A stretch of DNA of 64,000 bases from Chloroflexi bacterium CFX6 (GCA_030263595.1 SZPG01000022.1:1-64000); one strand, 5' to 3'. Shown: positions 18,901-26,722, counted from the first letter of the stretch. Translations and numbers: made by a program. The notes: generated by a model not told the origin, from the sequence alone.

Positions 18901-19289
18901 GCATGGGCAGGTACGAGGAAGCCTTTTATTCCGCACGCCAGGCACTGGTTTTGGCCGAGGAGGAAAAGACGCCCGAATACGCCGGCATGGCGTGGCGCAC
19001 GCTGGGAATGATCTGCGACCGGACGAATGACGCAGTCCGCTTTTCGGATTGGGAAACGCGCAAACCGGGGGAATACGACGCGGAAACCTGCTTCAGCAGA
19101 AGCGTGAAGGTCTTTGTGGACGCCGAAATTGACATGGAACGCGCCCGCACCTTGCGCGAATGGGCGCGTTACGAGTTCAAACGCAATCGCCGGGAACGGG
19201 CTGAAGAAATGTGGCGGGAAGCGCGGGACATCTTTGCCAGCCTCGGCGCGCAAATGGAAGTCGAGCGGATGAAGGAACTGCCCGCCTGA
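15909..19289 (+). CDS. Class III nucleotide cyclase / AAA ATPase / TPR signalling protein
   Basis: A 1126-residue regulator. After a short helical N-terminus comes a class III cyclase domain (about 62-245). Its metal-binding Asp71 is in VLFADVSGFTAM and Asp115 in FIDKHIGDAIMALFG; Lys111 suggests ATP rather than GTP. From about 275 there is a large STAND-type AAA ATPase with the P-loop AEAGIGKSRL (298-307) and Walker B IIFLEDIHWADSG. The C-terminal 450 residues are TPR repeats (for example NLLGAAYYVSGRFDKAEEYW). The layout matches the Chloroflexi and actinobacterial cyclase-ATPase-TPR family, probably cAMP output or a signal-activated scaffold. It lacks a good ribosome site. Its stop abuts the convergent PIG-L gene with no spare base. 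Confidence 0.9.
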   Translation: MNLRNNPAEPNERENLERAIAAVEARRFELGDEAAEVALASMREKLAKLDARERASHKPQQRKLVTVLFADVSGFTAMAETMDHEVVTEVINSLWSRVDKAVLDHGGFIDKHIGDAIMALFGTPTAHEDDPERAIRAALQIQSEIRDWKREQSETLADYKSQIQNIQLRIGINTGPALLGTVGTMGEYTAIGDTVNLASRLEHAAPVGGILISQDTHQHVRGLFNITALEPLTVRGKSEPIQVFTVNGVKPRSFRDTTRGVEGIETRTIGRERELAQMQTAFEQTVSNRQTHLLNLIAEAGIGKSRLLFEFGKWLDAKEQPVTLFKGRATQETFQIPYSLLRGILASAFEIEESDRASVARQKFESGILKNTSDRDNAILYAHFIGHLIGLDFSASPHLKGILGDARQIRDRAFYYAAQLLTELSQRQPVIIFLEDIHWADSGSLDFLEYLMNTKPDLPLLVIGLARSTLFEHRPDWATGAVQTLTLNLPPLSDADTRRLVEEILQKVPHIPEALIGLIVNKAEGSPFYVEELIRALIEGGVIVRGAEQWSVEMKRLSDLKVPATLTGLLQARLDGLMADVRETLQQASVVGRIFWMDILEHMRNPEFQSAETAIPVMDKLGVLRAKELVFRYEESASKQALEFIFKNQILHDVTYESVLLRLRPVYHVQAAEGLVELGGERANEYAGRVGEHYERAGEFLKAAEWYARAGLQAQSRYASDSAVNFYRKALDFLERSRSAEHLRLKLEVFLRLGEVLNWQARYTDAAENFNAMSKAAQEVNDLIAQSQALLGLATAQGYQGDNQASLESAIRSESLARNAEAKLELARALWAQGSARYRLGDSQAAMSLAEQALAIFTELNNQNEMARCMNLLGAAYYVSGRFDKAEEYWENALRIFQELGNRQQGMDLLSNLGVIADARGDYETAFQRYDRALSIAREVGYRDGEIVFLTNRGGELAALGNYEAAEADLRQAIHMAGITGSWCMPLTFNYRAEALIGMGRYEEAFYSARQALVLAEEEKTPEYAGMAWRTLGMICDRTNDAVRFSDWETRKPGEYDAETCFSRSVKVFVDAEIDMERARTLREWARYEFKRNRRERAEEMWREARDIFASLGAQMEVERMKELPA

Positions 19290-20102
19290 TCACCGCAAGC
19301 CTTCGAACAGATCCGCCTCCACCTTCCTCCCTCCATTCGCAAAACTAAAAACCCGATAGAACGCGCCTTGAAGCGTCAACAACCGGCGGACCTCGTCCTT
19401 CGACAAACCCAGCAACGGAGCGATGCTGGGCAGCTGGCTTTGATGGCAAAGGATCGCATCCCACGCGGTCTTCCAGTGAGAGGCGACATCCACGCGGGTG
19501 GTCACAGACCATTCCCTCCACGCCACTTCGTTGCGCTGCCGCCCGTCCACCTCATGGACGATCTCGCCGACGTGAGGCAGAATGAAGTTCACGAATCCTT
19601 CCGTATCCACCATGTAATAGAATTTCGATACGCGGCGCGGCGGCAGCCCCGAAGGATCGGGATAACCCGCATCCGCCGCGCAGACGACCGCCGCATGAGT
19701 AAACTGGCTGATCGCGATGTGATCGGGATGCCCGTAGTTCCCATCCGGCGGAAACGTGACGATCACCTGCGGCTCGATCCTCCGAATGTGTGCGGCAATT
19801 TTGCCGATCGCCTCCATCGGATCGGCTCGATCCAGATCGCCGTCAATGTAATCCAGGAAATGGATCTCCTTCAGCCCCAGGATTTTCCCTGCCGCCTCCA
19901 CCTCCTTCGCGCGGATTTGGGCGATTCGCTCGAAGCCGGGGTTCGATCCTTCGTCCCCGAACCAGCCCCTCTCGCCGCGCGTCGCGCAGACGAGGTAGGT
20001 CTCCACCCCCTCGGCGGAATACTTTGCCAGCGTCCCGCCCATCCCCATGGATTCGTCATCCGGGTGGGCAAAGACGGCGAGAAGTTTCAATGTGTCGGTC
20101 AT
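19290..20102 (-). CDS. PIG-L/LmbE-family deacetylase
   Basis: A 270-residue zinc-dependent N-deacetylase fold. The first metal and catalytic motif AHPDDE lies at 12-17 and the third zinc-ligand region GHPDHIAISQFTHAA around 118-132. Relatives deacetylate GlcNAc-linked substrates (BshB, MshB, GlcNAc-PI). Here the substrate is unknown, and no bacillithiol or mycothiol genes are nearby. The TRGERGW segment (41-47) is typical of the family. The ATG has an AAAGAGGAAA ribosome site very like those of the aminotransferase and pepF. Its 3' end touches the stop of the convergent cyclase/ATPase gene. Confidence 0.9.
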   Translation of the reverse strand: MTDTLKLLAVFAHPDDESMGMGGTLAKYSAEGVETYLVCATRGERGWFGDEGSNPGFERIAQIRAKEVEAAGKILGLKEIHFLDYIDGDLDRADPMEAIGKIAAHIRRIEPQVIVTFPPDGNYGHPDHIAISQFTHAAVVCAADAGYPDPSGLPPRRVSKFYYMVDTEGFVNFILPHVGEIVHEVDGRQRNEVAWREWSVTTRVDVASHWKTAWDAILCHQSQLPSIAPLLGLSKDEVRRLLTLQGAFYRVFSFANGGRKVEADLFEGLR

Positions 20103-20116
20103 CGCGTTTCCTCTTT

Positions 20117-20167
20117 GGACTCAGGGAGCCTTGCTCCCGTCCCCGCCAGCAAGCCTGGCTGATTCCA
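20117..20167 (+). repeat. Two-hairpin dispersed element, copy 2
   Basis: Same element as 8579-8627 in the same absolute orientation. It contains GGGAGC-CTT-GCTCCC (20124-20138) and GCCAG-CAAGC-CTGGC (20145-20159), and ends GGCTGATTCCA. Relative to copy 1 the stems differ by paired changes, so folding is kept. It fills the gap between two minus-strand genes. Confidence 0.75.
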
Positions 20168-20173
20168 TACTCA

Positions 20174-21286
20174 TCAATCGTGCGCGTGATCGTAGACGCG
20201 CTCGAATTCCTGCATGAAAAATTCCGCGATCCGTTCGTCGTAAACGACGACGACGTTCTCATCGTTCCGTTCCTCCGCCGCCCTCGAAAAATTATAAGAG
20301 CCAAGCGCGACGATCTTCCCATCCACGATGAAGATCTTGTGGTGCATCTGACCGTCAATCCCGTCAATCAACACGTCCAAGCCCGCCTGGCGGAACGGAT
20401 CGAATTCCGTGCCTTGGTTCGATTTGATCTGCTCCTCGTCCATCACGCCCTTGACATCGAGACCCGCCTCTGCCTTTTCGCGAACAATTGCGCCCAGTTC
20501 GTTTGAAGTGAACGAAAACGCGAGGAAGTAAATGCTCGCCTGAGACTCGCTCAACAAGTTGTAGAGTGCGGTCAACACGTGATCGTCCGGGGAGAAGTAG
20601 GTATCCACGCGCGTGCCGTCGAGCGTGAGATTCGGGTTCGGCGTCTCCGCGGCGACATCGGGCCCGAACATGTTATCCTCGAACATCTCGTTGAATTCCT
20701 TCGCGTAATTCTCCGCCATCTTCGTCGAACGGATGCGGATCATGTTGTTGTTATCCTCGTACGTCCCCGAATCGGTGAAATTCATCGAACCCAGCCAGAC
20801 CTCCGAACGGTCAATGACCATGAACTTGTTGTGCATCAAACCCGGTTGGTTGTCTCCCACGATGGGAACCCCCGCCTCCAGCAATCTTTGCACGTCCGAA
20901 CTGTCCATGTTGGTCGATTCCATGACCATGCGGACCGTCACGCCGCGGTCGTGCGCGCGCAACAGGGCGTTGCGAACGCTGTTCAGGGTGATGCTGTACG
21001 CGGCGACGTCAATGCTCAGGCGCGCCGCGTCCACCGCTTCGACGAGCGGTCCGTCAATCCCCCCCGTCCCCTGCGGCGAAAGCGGGCTATCCGGATTCGT
21101 CACGTATAACTCGAACCAGGGACCGCGCAGACCATATCCAGCCTGCAAGTCAATCGGCGTAAGTTCATCGCCGGGCGTTGGGGTGACGTCACTCTCAGGC
21201 GTTGCAGTTTGTGTGATCTCCCCACAAGCGGATAGCAGAAATAGTATGACGAACAGTCCATATTGAAATCGGCGGTTAAGATTCAT
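20174..21286 (-). CDS. PLD-superfamily lipoprotein with two HKD motifs
   Basis: A 370-residue secreted protein. A signal peptide ends in the lipobox LLSAC (Cys21), and a Thr/Pro-rich linker follows. The two phospholipase D motifs are MHNKFMVID (His152) with GSMNF, and MHHKIFIVD (His315) with GSYNF. Both halves are complete, so the pseudodimer active site is intact. Reactions in this superfamily include phospholipid transfer/hydrolysis and nuclease activity. The surface-anchored, compact form with a VVVYDER-type C-terminus resembles PLD-like nucleases of the Nuc/helicase type as much as cardiolipin synthase. It overlaps the upstream DUF2652 gene by 11 bases, so the two are co-translated. Confidence 0.87.
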   Translation of the reverse strand: MNLNRRFQYGLFVILFLLSACGEITQTATPESDVTPTPGDELTPIDLQAGYGLRGPWFELYVTNPDSPLSPQGTGGIDGPLVEAVDAARLSIDVAAYSITLNSVRNALLRAHDRGVTVRMVMESTNMDSSDVQRLLEAGVPIVGDNQPGLMHNKFMVIDRSEVWLGSMNFTDSGTYEDNNNMIRIRSTKMAENYAKEFNEMFEDNMFGPDVAAETPNPNLTLDGTRVDTYFSPDDHVLTALYNLLSESQASIYFLAFSFTSNELGAIVREKAEAGLDVKGVMDEEQIKSNQGTEFDPFRQAGLDVLIDGIDGQMHHKIFIVDGKIVALGSYNFSRAAEERNDENVVVVYDERIAEFFMQEFERVYDHAHD

Positions 21287-22379
21287 TCGATTCCCTGGCT
21301 TGGTTGTATTCTTCGTTTGCCAGCCGCACAGCCCTTGCCAGCACCCGATCGTACTTTATGACATAGAAGAGCATAATATGCGCGACAATACGCCGAATCA
21401 AACGCGGCAAAGGCATGTGGATCTGCGCGAGGCTATGCACGCGTGTCCCACCGCCAGGCAAGGGTTCGAAACGCAGGGTTTCAGTATGCAACTTCCGGCC
21501 ATCATCGAACGAATCGACGGTCGAGTATTCGAACGGACGCCAGTCCAGCGTCACCTCGGTGCTCACGGACTTGCCGTGCGCGCAGTGATTGCTCGCCCCT
21601 TTCCCCGCCCGCCCCATGGGTCTGTCGCCTGCGTACCAATGGGCGTCCCCCGCCCACAGGTTGCGTTTGAGCGGGTCATGGAGCCATTCCCAGGTCAGGG
21701 GTGGAGGCGTGGAAAAGTCTACGCGGATGACCGCGTCTGCATCCTTCTCCTCGACCACGATGCGGCGTTCCTCGGTAACCTCCCGGTAACGCTGGTGCAA
21801 ATCGAGGTTATAGGTTTTCACCTGCCCCAGGTGTTCGTATGCCTCCGTCTGAACGTGCGCGCCTTCGAGGTCGAGTTGCAGGTGATCGAGGCATTGCTCG
21901 GTCAACATCATGTAGGCGCGCCAGCCTGTCGTCTCAGCGACGTGATTTTTGAGCAGGCGGTGGATCAGGTTGACATCCGACCCAACCAGTTCGCGTATGT
22001 CGCGCACCTGTTGAACGACATAATCTCCGTGATGGGCAATGAACTTGAGATCGAGCGAAGGGATGTGTTGGCAGGCGTTACACGTGCAGGTCGTCGCCCG
22101 TTTGATCGAAGTCTGCCGATCGCGGAAGGCAACGTACGTGGCTTCGACCAGTTCCAGTAGCGTCTCGCCGCGCTGTATCTTCGGTTCGGGCGCGTACGCA
22201 AAGACCGCATCGCCCTCCAGTTTGCTGATCGTGAGCAGGGTTTCGATCTTCTCGCAGATCACTCCCAAAAGATCGGACAGGATTTCGTGCGAATGTTCGA
22301 GTTCCGTTCCCGCGACGAACGACGTGTAACCCGAAATATCGGCTAGCAATAAATACCCGTGCTGGGTCGCTGCGCTCAT
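21276..22379 (-). CDS. DUF2652 cyclase-like domain plus SRPBCC-like domain protein
   Basis: A 367-residue cytosolic protein. The first 180 residues are a DUF2652 domain, a degenerate relative of class III nucleotide cyclases. It opens with YLLLADISGYTSFV and continues with LEGDAVFAYAP and GSDVNLIHRLLKNHV. A cysteine pair (CTCNAC) lies around residue 97-102. The second half (about 210-345) looks like an SRPBCC/START-like pocket with FSTPPPLTWEWLHDP and GGGTRVHSLAQIHMP. The first domain could bind nucleotides and the second a hydrophobic ligand; the function is unknown. It overlaps the PLD lipoprotein gene by 11 bases. It is divergent from murJ, with only about 38 bases between starts. Confidence 0.75.
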   Translation of the reverse strand: MSAATQHGYLLLADISGYTSFVAGTELEHSHEILSDLLGVICEKIETLLTISKLEGDAVFAYAPEPKIQRGETLLELVEATYVAFRDRQTSIKRATTCTCNACQHIPSLDLKFIAHHGDYVVQQVRDIRELVGSDVNLIHRLLKNHVAETTGWRAYMMLTEQCLDHLQLDLEGAHVQTEAYEHLGQVKTYNLDLHQRYREVTEERRIVVEEKDADAVIRVDFSTPPPLTWEWLHDPLKRNLWAGDAHWYAGDRPMGRAGKGASNHCAHGKSVSTEVTLDWRPFEYSTVDSFDDGRKLHTETLRFEPLPGGGTRVHSLAQIHMPLPRLIRRIVAHIMLFYVIKYDRVLARAVRLANEEYNQARESNES

Positions 22380-22403
22380 ACTCTCTCCTCAGGTTTTCAC
22401 GAT

Positions 22404-22409
22404 TATAAT
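22404..22409 (+). promoter_or_regulatory. TATAAT box just before the murJ GTG start
   Basis: A perfect TATAAT ends 8 bases before the GTG at 22418, with only CCTCCCCC-like bases between and no ribosome site. A transcript would begin at about the start codon (leaderless). It lies in the short divergent gap with the DUF2652 gene. Confidence 0.48.
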
Positions 22410-22417
22410 CCTCCCCC

Positions 22418-24010
22418 GTGACCCTCACCAATGCAAACAGACAAATTGCCCGCGCCGCCGGGACGGTGATGTTCGCCATCCTCTTCGGTCAACTCATGGG
22501 GCTGGCGCGCGGCGTCATCGTCGCCGGCGTCTTCGGCGCGTCGCTCGAACTGGATGCCTTCTACGCGGCGAACCGCGTCAGCGAGACGCTCTTTCTTCTG
22601 GTCGCGGGAGGCGCGCTCGGCTCCGCGTTCATCCCGACGTTTACTGGATTACTCGCGCGTGACGAAAAGGACTCCGCCTGGAGACTCGCCTCCGCCCTCG
22701 CCAATGCGGTCACGCTGACCCTCAGCCTGCTCGCCGTTCTATTGGCTTTATTCGCCCCGCAGGTTGTCCGTTACGCCCTCGCGCCGGGCTTCTCCACCAA
22801 CTCGGAACTTTTCGCCCTCACGATTTCATTGCTCCGCATTCAATTGATCTCCGCCGTCCTTTTCGGGTTGGGCGGTTTGGTCATCGGCATCCTCAACGCG
22901 CACCAGATCTTTCTCGTTCCCGCGCTCACGCCCGCCCTGTATCAACTGGGCATCATCCTCGGCGCGCTCTTCCTCGCGCCCTCCATGGGAATTTACGGTC
23001 TCGCATGGGGCGTTGTGATCGGCGCAGTCTTGTACCTGGCGATACAACTTCCGCCGCTCGTAAAACTCGTCGCCCGTCACTCCCCGCTTTCCGCTTTCCG
23101 CTTTTCACTAGGTCTTCACGACTCCAACGTCCGCACCGTCCTTCTTCTCATGCTCCCGCGCCTGCTCGGCGTCGCCGTCGTGCAACTCAACTTCTGGGTC
23201 AACACCTGGCTCGCCTCCAAAATGGAAGCGGGGAGCGTCTCCGCGCTGTACTATGGATTCTCGCTGATGCTCATGGCGCAAGCCGCCATCGCCCAGTCCG
23301 TCGCCATTGCCGCCATGCCGACCTTCTCCGCGCAGCACGCGCTCGGCAAGCGGGACGAGATGCGCTCGTCGTTGGCGGCATCGTTGCGCGGAATCTTGCT
23401 TTTGGCTGTACCTGCGAGCATTGGATTGATGATGTTGCGCGTTCCGTTGGTTTCTTCCCTCTATCAGCGCGGCGAGTTCGATGAGCGGGACGTGCAACTC
23501 GTGGCGTGGGCGCTGCTCTGGTATGCGGCGGGGCTGGTCGGTCACTCGATCATGGAAGTATTGACTCGTGCTTTCTATGCCCAGCAGGACACCAAGACCC
23601 CCGTTCTCATCGGCACGATTGCGATGGGACTCAATGTCCTATTCAGCATTTTGTTCTCACGGTGGTTCGCGCAGATCGGCTGGTATCCGCTTGGCGGATT
23701 GGCGTTGGCAAATTCGCTTGCCACCGCACTCGAAGCGACGGCGTTGTTCTTCTTCATGCGGAAGCGCTTGAACGGAATTGAAGGCAGGCGGATTGCCGAT
23801 GCCGCGTGGAGGGTAGGGGCGGCGGGGCTTGGAATGGCGGTCGGCTTGGGGTCCTGGATCCAGGTTACGGGTGGGATGAACCGTTGGTTCGTCGCGTTGG
23901 GAGGAGTCGCGCTGGGCGCGGTCGTTTACCTGGCGGGCGTGGTGATCCTCAAAGTCCCCGAGACAAGAACGATACTGAATGTCGTGAGGCGCCGGATAAA
24001 AACAAGATGA
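22418..24010 (+). CDS. murJ: Lipid II flippase MurJ
   Basis: A 530-residue polytopic membrane protein with about 14 hydrophobic spans, the MVF/MOP flippase layout. Family hallmarks are the N-terminal GQLMGLARGVIVAGVFGAS, then DAFYAANRVSETLF, GALGSAFIPTFTGL and, later, EVLTRAFYAQQDTKTPV. It moves lipid II across the membrane for peptidoglycan synthesis. The start is a GTG at 22418, because hydrophobic coding begins there and the promoter box ends just before it. A run around 23085-23110 (CGCTTTCCGCTTTTCAC) resembles the window's heptamer repeats. Convergent with the small protein at 24046. Confidence 0.92.
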   Translation: MTLTNANRQIARAAGTVMFAILFGQLMGLARGVIVAGVFGASLELDAFYAANRVSETLFLLVAGGALGSAFIPTFTGLLARDEKDSAWRLASALANAVTLTLSLLAVLLALFAPQVVRYALAPGFSTNSELFALTISLLRIQLISAVLFGLGGLVIGILNAHQIFLVPALTPALYQLGIILGALFLAPSMGIYGLAWGVVIGAVLYLAIQLPPLVKLVARHSPLSAFRFSLGLHDSNVRTVLLLMLPRLLGVAVVQLNFWVNTWLASKMEAGSVSALYYGFSLMLMAQAAIAQSVAIAAMPTFSAQHALGKRDEMRSSLAASLRGILLLAVPASIGLMMLRVPLVSSLYQRGEFDERDVQLVAWALLWYAAGLVGHSIMEVLTRAFYAQQDTKTPVLIGTIAMGLNVLFSILFSRWFAQIGWYPLGGLALANSLATALEATALFFFMRKRLNGIEGRRIADAAWRVGAAGLGMAVGLGSWIQVTGGMNRWFVALGGVALGAVVYLAGVVILKVPETRTILNVVRRRIKTR

Positions 24011-24045
24011 TGGGACGGCAGTTGAACCGCCGTTCCACCCATCAA

Positions 24046-24267
24046 CTATTTTTTCGGCGCGGCGCTCAGGAAACCGCCAAGCAGGTTGGCGGCGTCTGAA
24101 ATATCCATTTTGCCGCCGCCGCCCGATGCGATAGCCTTGTCCACGAGGGCATCGAACTGGTCGGGGAGTCTGTCCTTCAAAAATTGAACGACGATCCTGA
24201 CCACGTTTTCCGCGGTCTCCTTCGGCAAGCCTGTTTTCTTCACGATCAGATTCACAAGTTCGTTCAT
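24046..24267 (-). CDS. Small helical protein of unknown function
   Basis: A 73-residue protein. Residues 1-45 look like two amphipathic helices (LVKKTGLPKETAENVV, QFLKDRLPDQF). A Gly-rich turn and a second short helical part (DISDAANLLGGFLSAAPKK) follow. The pattern vaguely recalls short DUF2267/DUF937-type helical domains, but I cannot place it. The ribosome site AGGAGAG is strong, so it is a real gene. It lies downstream of the PAP2-like gene and is probably in the xseA-xseB-PAP2 transcript. Confidence 0.65.
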   Translation of the reverse strand: MNELVNLIVKKTGLPKETAENVVRIVVQFLKDRLPDQFDALVDKAIASGGGGKMDISDAANLLGGFLSAAPKK

Positions 24268-24291
24268 TTTTCTCTCCTTTGTTTGTTTTTG

Positions 24292-24744
24292 TTATTTCCA
24301 GATCATCCACTGCGCGGTCGCGACGATGAGACCGAGCAGGATGCCTCCCACAACTTCCAGCGGCGTGTGTCCGATGACTTCGCGCAGATCCTTCTGGTTG
24401 ATCGGGTGTCCGTGCAGAAGTTCGTCGAACAAAACGTTGATGCGTTGGGCGTGAATGCCTGCCTGCTGGCGCACGCCCGCCGCGTCGTACGTGACGATCA
24501 TCGTGATCGCGACCCCCAGCGCGAAGAGAGGGTTGTCGAATCCGTGATACAGACCGATCGCAAGCGTTGTGGCGGTCATCAGCGACGAATGTGAACTGGG
24601 CATGCCGCCGGTGGTGATGAGAAGCGCCCAGTTCCACTTGCGCGTCCGCAGGTAATCCAGCGGCATCTTGATGATCTGCGCGATCAGCCACGCGCTCAAG
24701 CCTGCGATCAACGCCTTGTTTTCCAACACGGCGGCGAGATTCAT
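24292..24744 (-). CDS. Divergent PAP2-family (DUF212/YuiD-like) membrane protein
   Basis: A 150-residue membrane protein with about four spans. The DUF212 signatures are GGMPSSHSSLMTA (46-58), TYDAAGVRQQAGIHA and the late GHTPLEVVGGILLG. The SSH and GHT blocks match acid phosphatase/PAP2 motifs, so a lipid phosphatase activity is possible but unproven. It overlaps xseB by 4 bases (ATGA type), so translation is coupled. Confidence 0.87.
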   Translation of the reverse strand: MNLAAVLENKALIAGLSAWLIAQIIKMPLDYLRTRKWNWALLITTGGMPSSHSSLMTATTLAIGLYHGFDNPLFALGVAITMIVTYDAAGVRQQAGIHAQRINVLFDELLHGHPINQKDLREVIGHTPLEVVGGILLGLIVATAQWMIWK

Positions 24745-24992
24745 TCGGACTCTTCCTCGAATGAGACGACCTCATCCCCGGCGACCTGCCTCACTTTGAG
24801 TTCCGCGGCTTCGAGAAGTTCGCCGCATCGCGACGCCAGAGCCTGCCCCCGCTCGAACAATTTGATCGCCTCTTCGAGTTGGCTCTGTTCCCCTTCCAAT
24901 GTTGCGACGATCTCCTCCAGTTCGGCGAGCGCCTCTTCGAAGGTCAACTCTTCGACGGGCTTTTCTGTTTTTTTGGACGATCCTTTAGGCAT
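24741..24992 (-). CDS. xseB: Exodeoxyribonuclease VII small subunit
   Basis: An 83-residue helical-hairpin protein. The family core FEEALAELEEIVATLEGEQS (18-37) continues with LEEAIKLFERGQALASRCGELL. It binds XseA helices to form the single-strand exonuclease. A basic N-terminal tail (MPKGSSKKTEKP) precedes the core. It lies downstream of xseA, separated by about 140 bases of short-word repeats, and overlaps the PAP2-like gene. Confidence 0.92.
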   Translation of the reverse strand: MPKGSSKKTEKPVEELTFEEALAELEEIVATLEGEQSQLEEAIKLFERGQALASRCGELLEAAELKVRQVAGDEVVSFEEESE

Positions 24993-25000
24993 GAGCGCTC

Positions 25001-25141
25001 CGATTTACGATTTGCGATTTACGATTGACGATTAGCGATTTGCAATTGCGCGGGACGATTAGGATACAAAACTGCTCACTGGTCACTGATTACTGATTAC
25101 GGATCACTGATCACTGGTTACTGCTCACTGCTCACTGCTTT
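25001..25141. repeat. Two degenerate 7-bp tandem-repeat families between xseA and xseB
   Basis: Bases 25001-25049 carry CGATTTA/CGATTTG/CGATTGA units. Bases 25071-25141 carry ACTGATT/ACTGATC/ACTGCTC units. The second family runs into the 3' end of xseA and supplies its stop codon region. Together they leave no room for other features. Confidence 0.85.
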
Positions 25142-26343
25142 CTCACCTCGAACTCTCCATCGCTGACTCTCACCTTCATTTCGTCGCTTGCCAAAGCAAC
25201 CCGCGACACCACGCGACCGTCGTCTTTACGCGTCACAACGGCATAACCGCGCGCCAGCACCGCCAGCGGATTCAACGCCTCAAGTCTGCTTCGTGTTCCA
25301 TTCAATTGCGCCGATTGTAATTTTATACGATGAACCAGGGATGACAAAGCGCGGCGGGAGAGTTCGTCCACGCGCTGACGTTCGGATTGGATGCGGCGCG
25401 AGGGAGAAAGGTAACGGAGTTGGGAAACGAGGGAGGAGAGCGAGGATCGCTTTGCAGAGATCAGGTCGAGGGTTGAAGCGGTGAGGCGGGAGCGGAAAGT
25501 GGAAAGTTGAAAGTGGAGATCTTCGAGCGTTGTTTGCGTGGCAAGTTCGGCGGCGGCGGTGGGAGTCGGGGCGCGCAGGTCGGCGGCGAAGTCGCATAAG
25601 GTGAAGTCCGTTTCGTGACCGACTCCGCAGATCACCGGAACTTTCGAGGCGGCAACCGCGCGCACGACGCGTTCGTCGTTGAACGCCCACAGGTCTTCGA
25701 TGGAACCGCCGCCGCGCGCAAGGAGGATCACGTCGGAGGATTGGAGGATTGGAGATTGAAGGGCTTTGACGAGGGCGGGAGGGGCGTCAATTCCCTGAAC
25801 AGGCGAGGGAGCAAGTATGACTTCAATCAATGGCAACCGTCGGCGCAGGATGTTAAGCATGTCGCGCAGCGCCGCGCCCGTCGCGGAGGTGACGATGCCG
25901 ATGCGTTTTGGGAATTCGGGAATGGGGCGTTTTCTTTCGGGGTCGAAGAGACCTTCGGCTTCGAGCATGGCTTTGAGACGTAAAAATTCCTGGAACAACG
26001 CGCCCTCGCCCACAGGCCGGATCTGATCGGCGTAGAGTTGATATTGTCCCTGCGGTTCGTAGATCCCGATCTTCCCGTGGACTTCCACTTCCATGCCGTC
26101 GCGCAGGGACAGACTCAGCCGCGCCGCGCTCGTCTTCCACATCACGCATCGGAGGGACGCGTTGGCGTCTTTGAGCGTGAAATACACGTGGCCCGATGCG
26201 GGACGCGACAAATTCGAGATTTCTCCCTGCACCCACACGTCCTGAAGCGTTTCGTTCTCTTCCAGCAGTTTGCGGATGAGGAAGGTGAGTTTGGAAACGG
26301 TGAAGGTTTGCGGTACCGGCGCGGGGAAGAGGGAGGGCTGCAT
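25132..26343 (-). CDS. xseA: Exodeoxyribonuclease VII large subunit
   Basis: A 403-residue subunit that degrades single-stranded DNA with XseB. The N-terminal OB-fold (about 15-115) includes VWVQGEISNLSRPASGHVYFTLKD. The catalytic core contains the GIVTSATGAALRDML block, the LLARGGGSIEDLWAFNDE motif, and VICGVGHETDFTLCDFAADLRAPTPTAAAE. A helical region with LSTFRSRL follows, and then the C-terminal ARGYAVVTRKDDGRVV. Part of the helical region (about 25497-25524) is coded by GGAAAGT heptamers seen elsewhere as intergenic repeats. The last codons and stop lie in the ACTG heptamer tract. Confidence 0.95.
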   Translation of the reverse strand: MQPSLFPAPVPQTFTVSKLTFLIRKLLEENETLQDVWVQGEISNLSRPASGHVYFTLKDANASLRCVMWKTSAARLSLSLRDGMEVEVHGKIGIYEPQGQYQLYADQIRPVGEGALFQEFLRLKAMLEAEGLFDPERKRPIPEFPKRIGIVTSATGAALRDMLNILRRRLPLIEVILAPSPVQGIDAPPALVKALQSPILQSSDVILLARGGGSIEDLWAFNDERVVRAVAASKVPVICGVGHETDFTLCDFAADLRAPTPTAAAELATQTTLEDLHFQLSTFRSRLTASTLDLISAKRSSLSSLVSQLRYLSPSRRIQSERQRVDELSRRALSSLVHRIKLQSAQLNGTRSRLEALNPLAVLARGYAVVTRKDDGRVVSRVALASDEMKVRVSDGEFEVRKQ

Positions 26344-26461
26344 GGATGGGAGGATAACTTAAAAAGGAGGAAGGAGGAAGGGGGGAGGATGAGGGAACTT
26401 ATATTTTTACGAACCCCAAACCAATTGGAGGTAAAATATTATTGACAGAAAGAGCAACTCA

Positions 26462-26635
26462 ATGACCGCCACCCAAGCCACGGCAGAAGTATTCTGGACG
26501 GCATTCAAAGTTCTGCCCGCCGAAGAAAAACGCGCCGTACTTCAAAAAATCATTCTCGATGAAAACCTCCGCCTGGTTGCGGGACCTGTTCCCGTTTTCT
26601 GCTACAATTCCCCTCACCGCACGAATTACCTCTGA
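26462..26635 (+). pseudogene. Truncated antitoxin-like remnant (57 aa)
   Basis: The first 35 residues (MTATQATAEVFWTAFKVL, then PAEEKRAVLQKIILDE) resemble N-termini of small helical antitoxins that precede RelE-type toxins. The product then changes into an unrelated tail and stops, and no toxin follows. An AGAGCA-type site and a TAAAAT box (about 26432) precede it. The rest of 26344-26747 contains only repeats. Confidence 0.4.
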
Positions 26636-26646
26636 CCATCCCTCTC

Positions 26647-26722
26647 GCTTTCCACTTTCCACTTTCCACTGCCCACTGATTACTGATGACTGATAACTGA
26701 TCACTGATCACTGATAACTGCT
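26647..26722. repeat. Degenerate 7-bp tandem repeats (CTTTCCA and ACTGATN families)
   Basis: Three to four CTTTCCA units (26647-26672) pass into ACTGATT/ACTGATG/ACTGATA/ACTGATC units (to 26722). The second family is the same as 25071-25141 and the first matches the run inside xseA. Confidence 0.85.

Noticed and set aside
23085-23112. Possible heptamer repeat inside murJ
   Set aside because: Only two loose CGCTTTC units; too short to separate from chance in GC-rich code.
25000-25141. CRISPR array
   Set aside because: Units are 7 bases with no spacers and no cas genes; these are degenerate tandem words.
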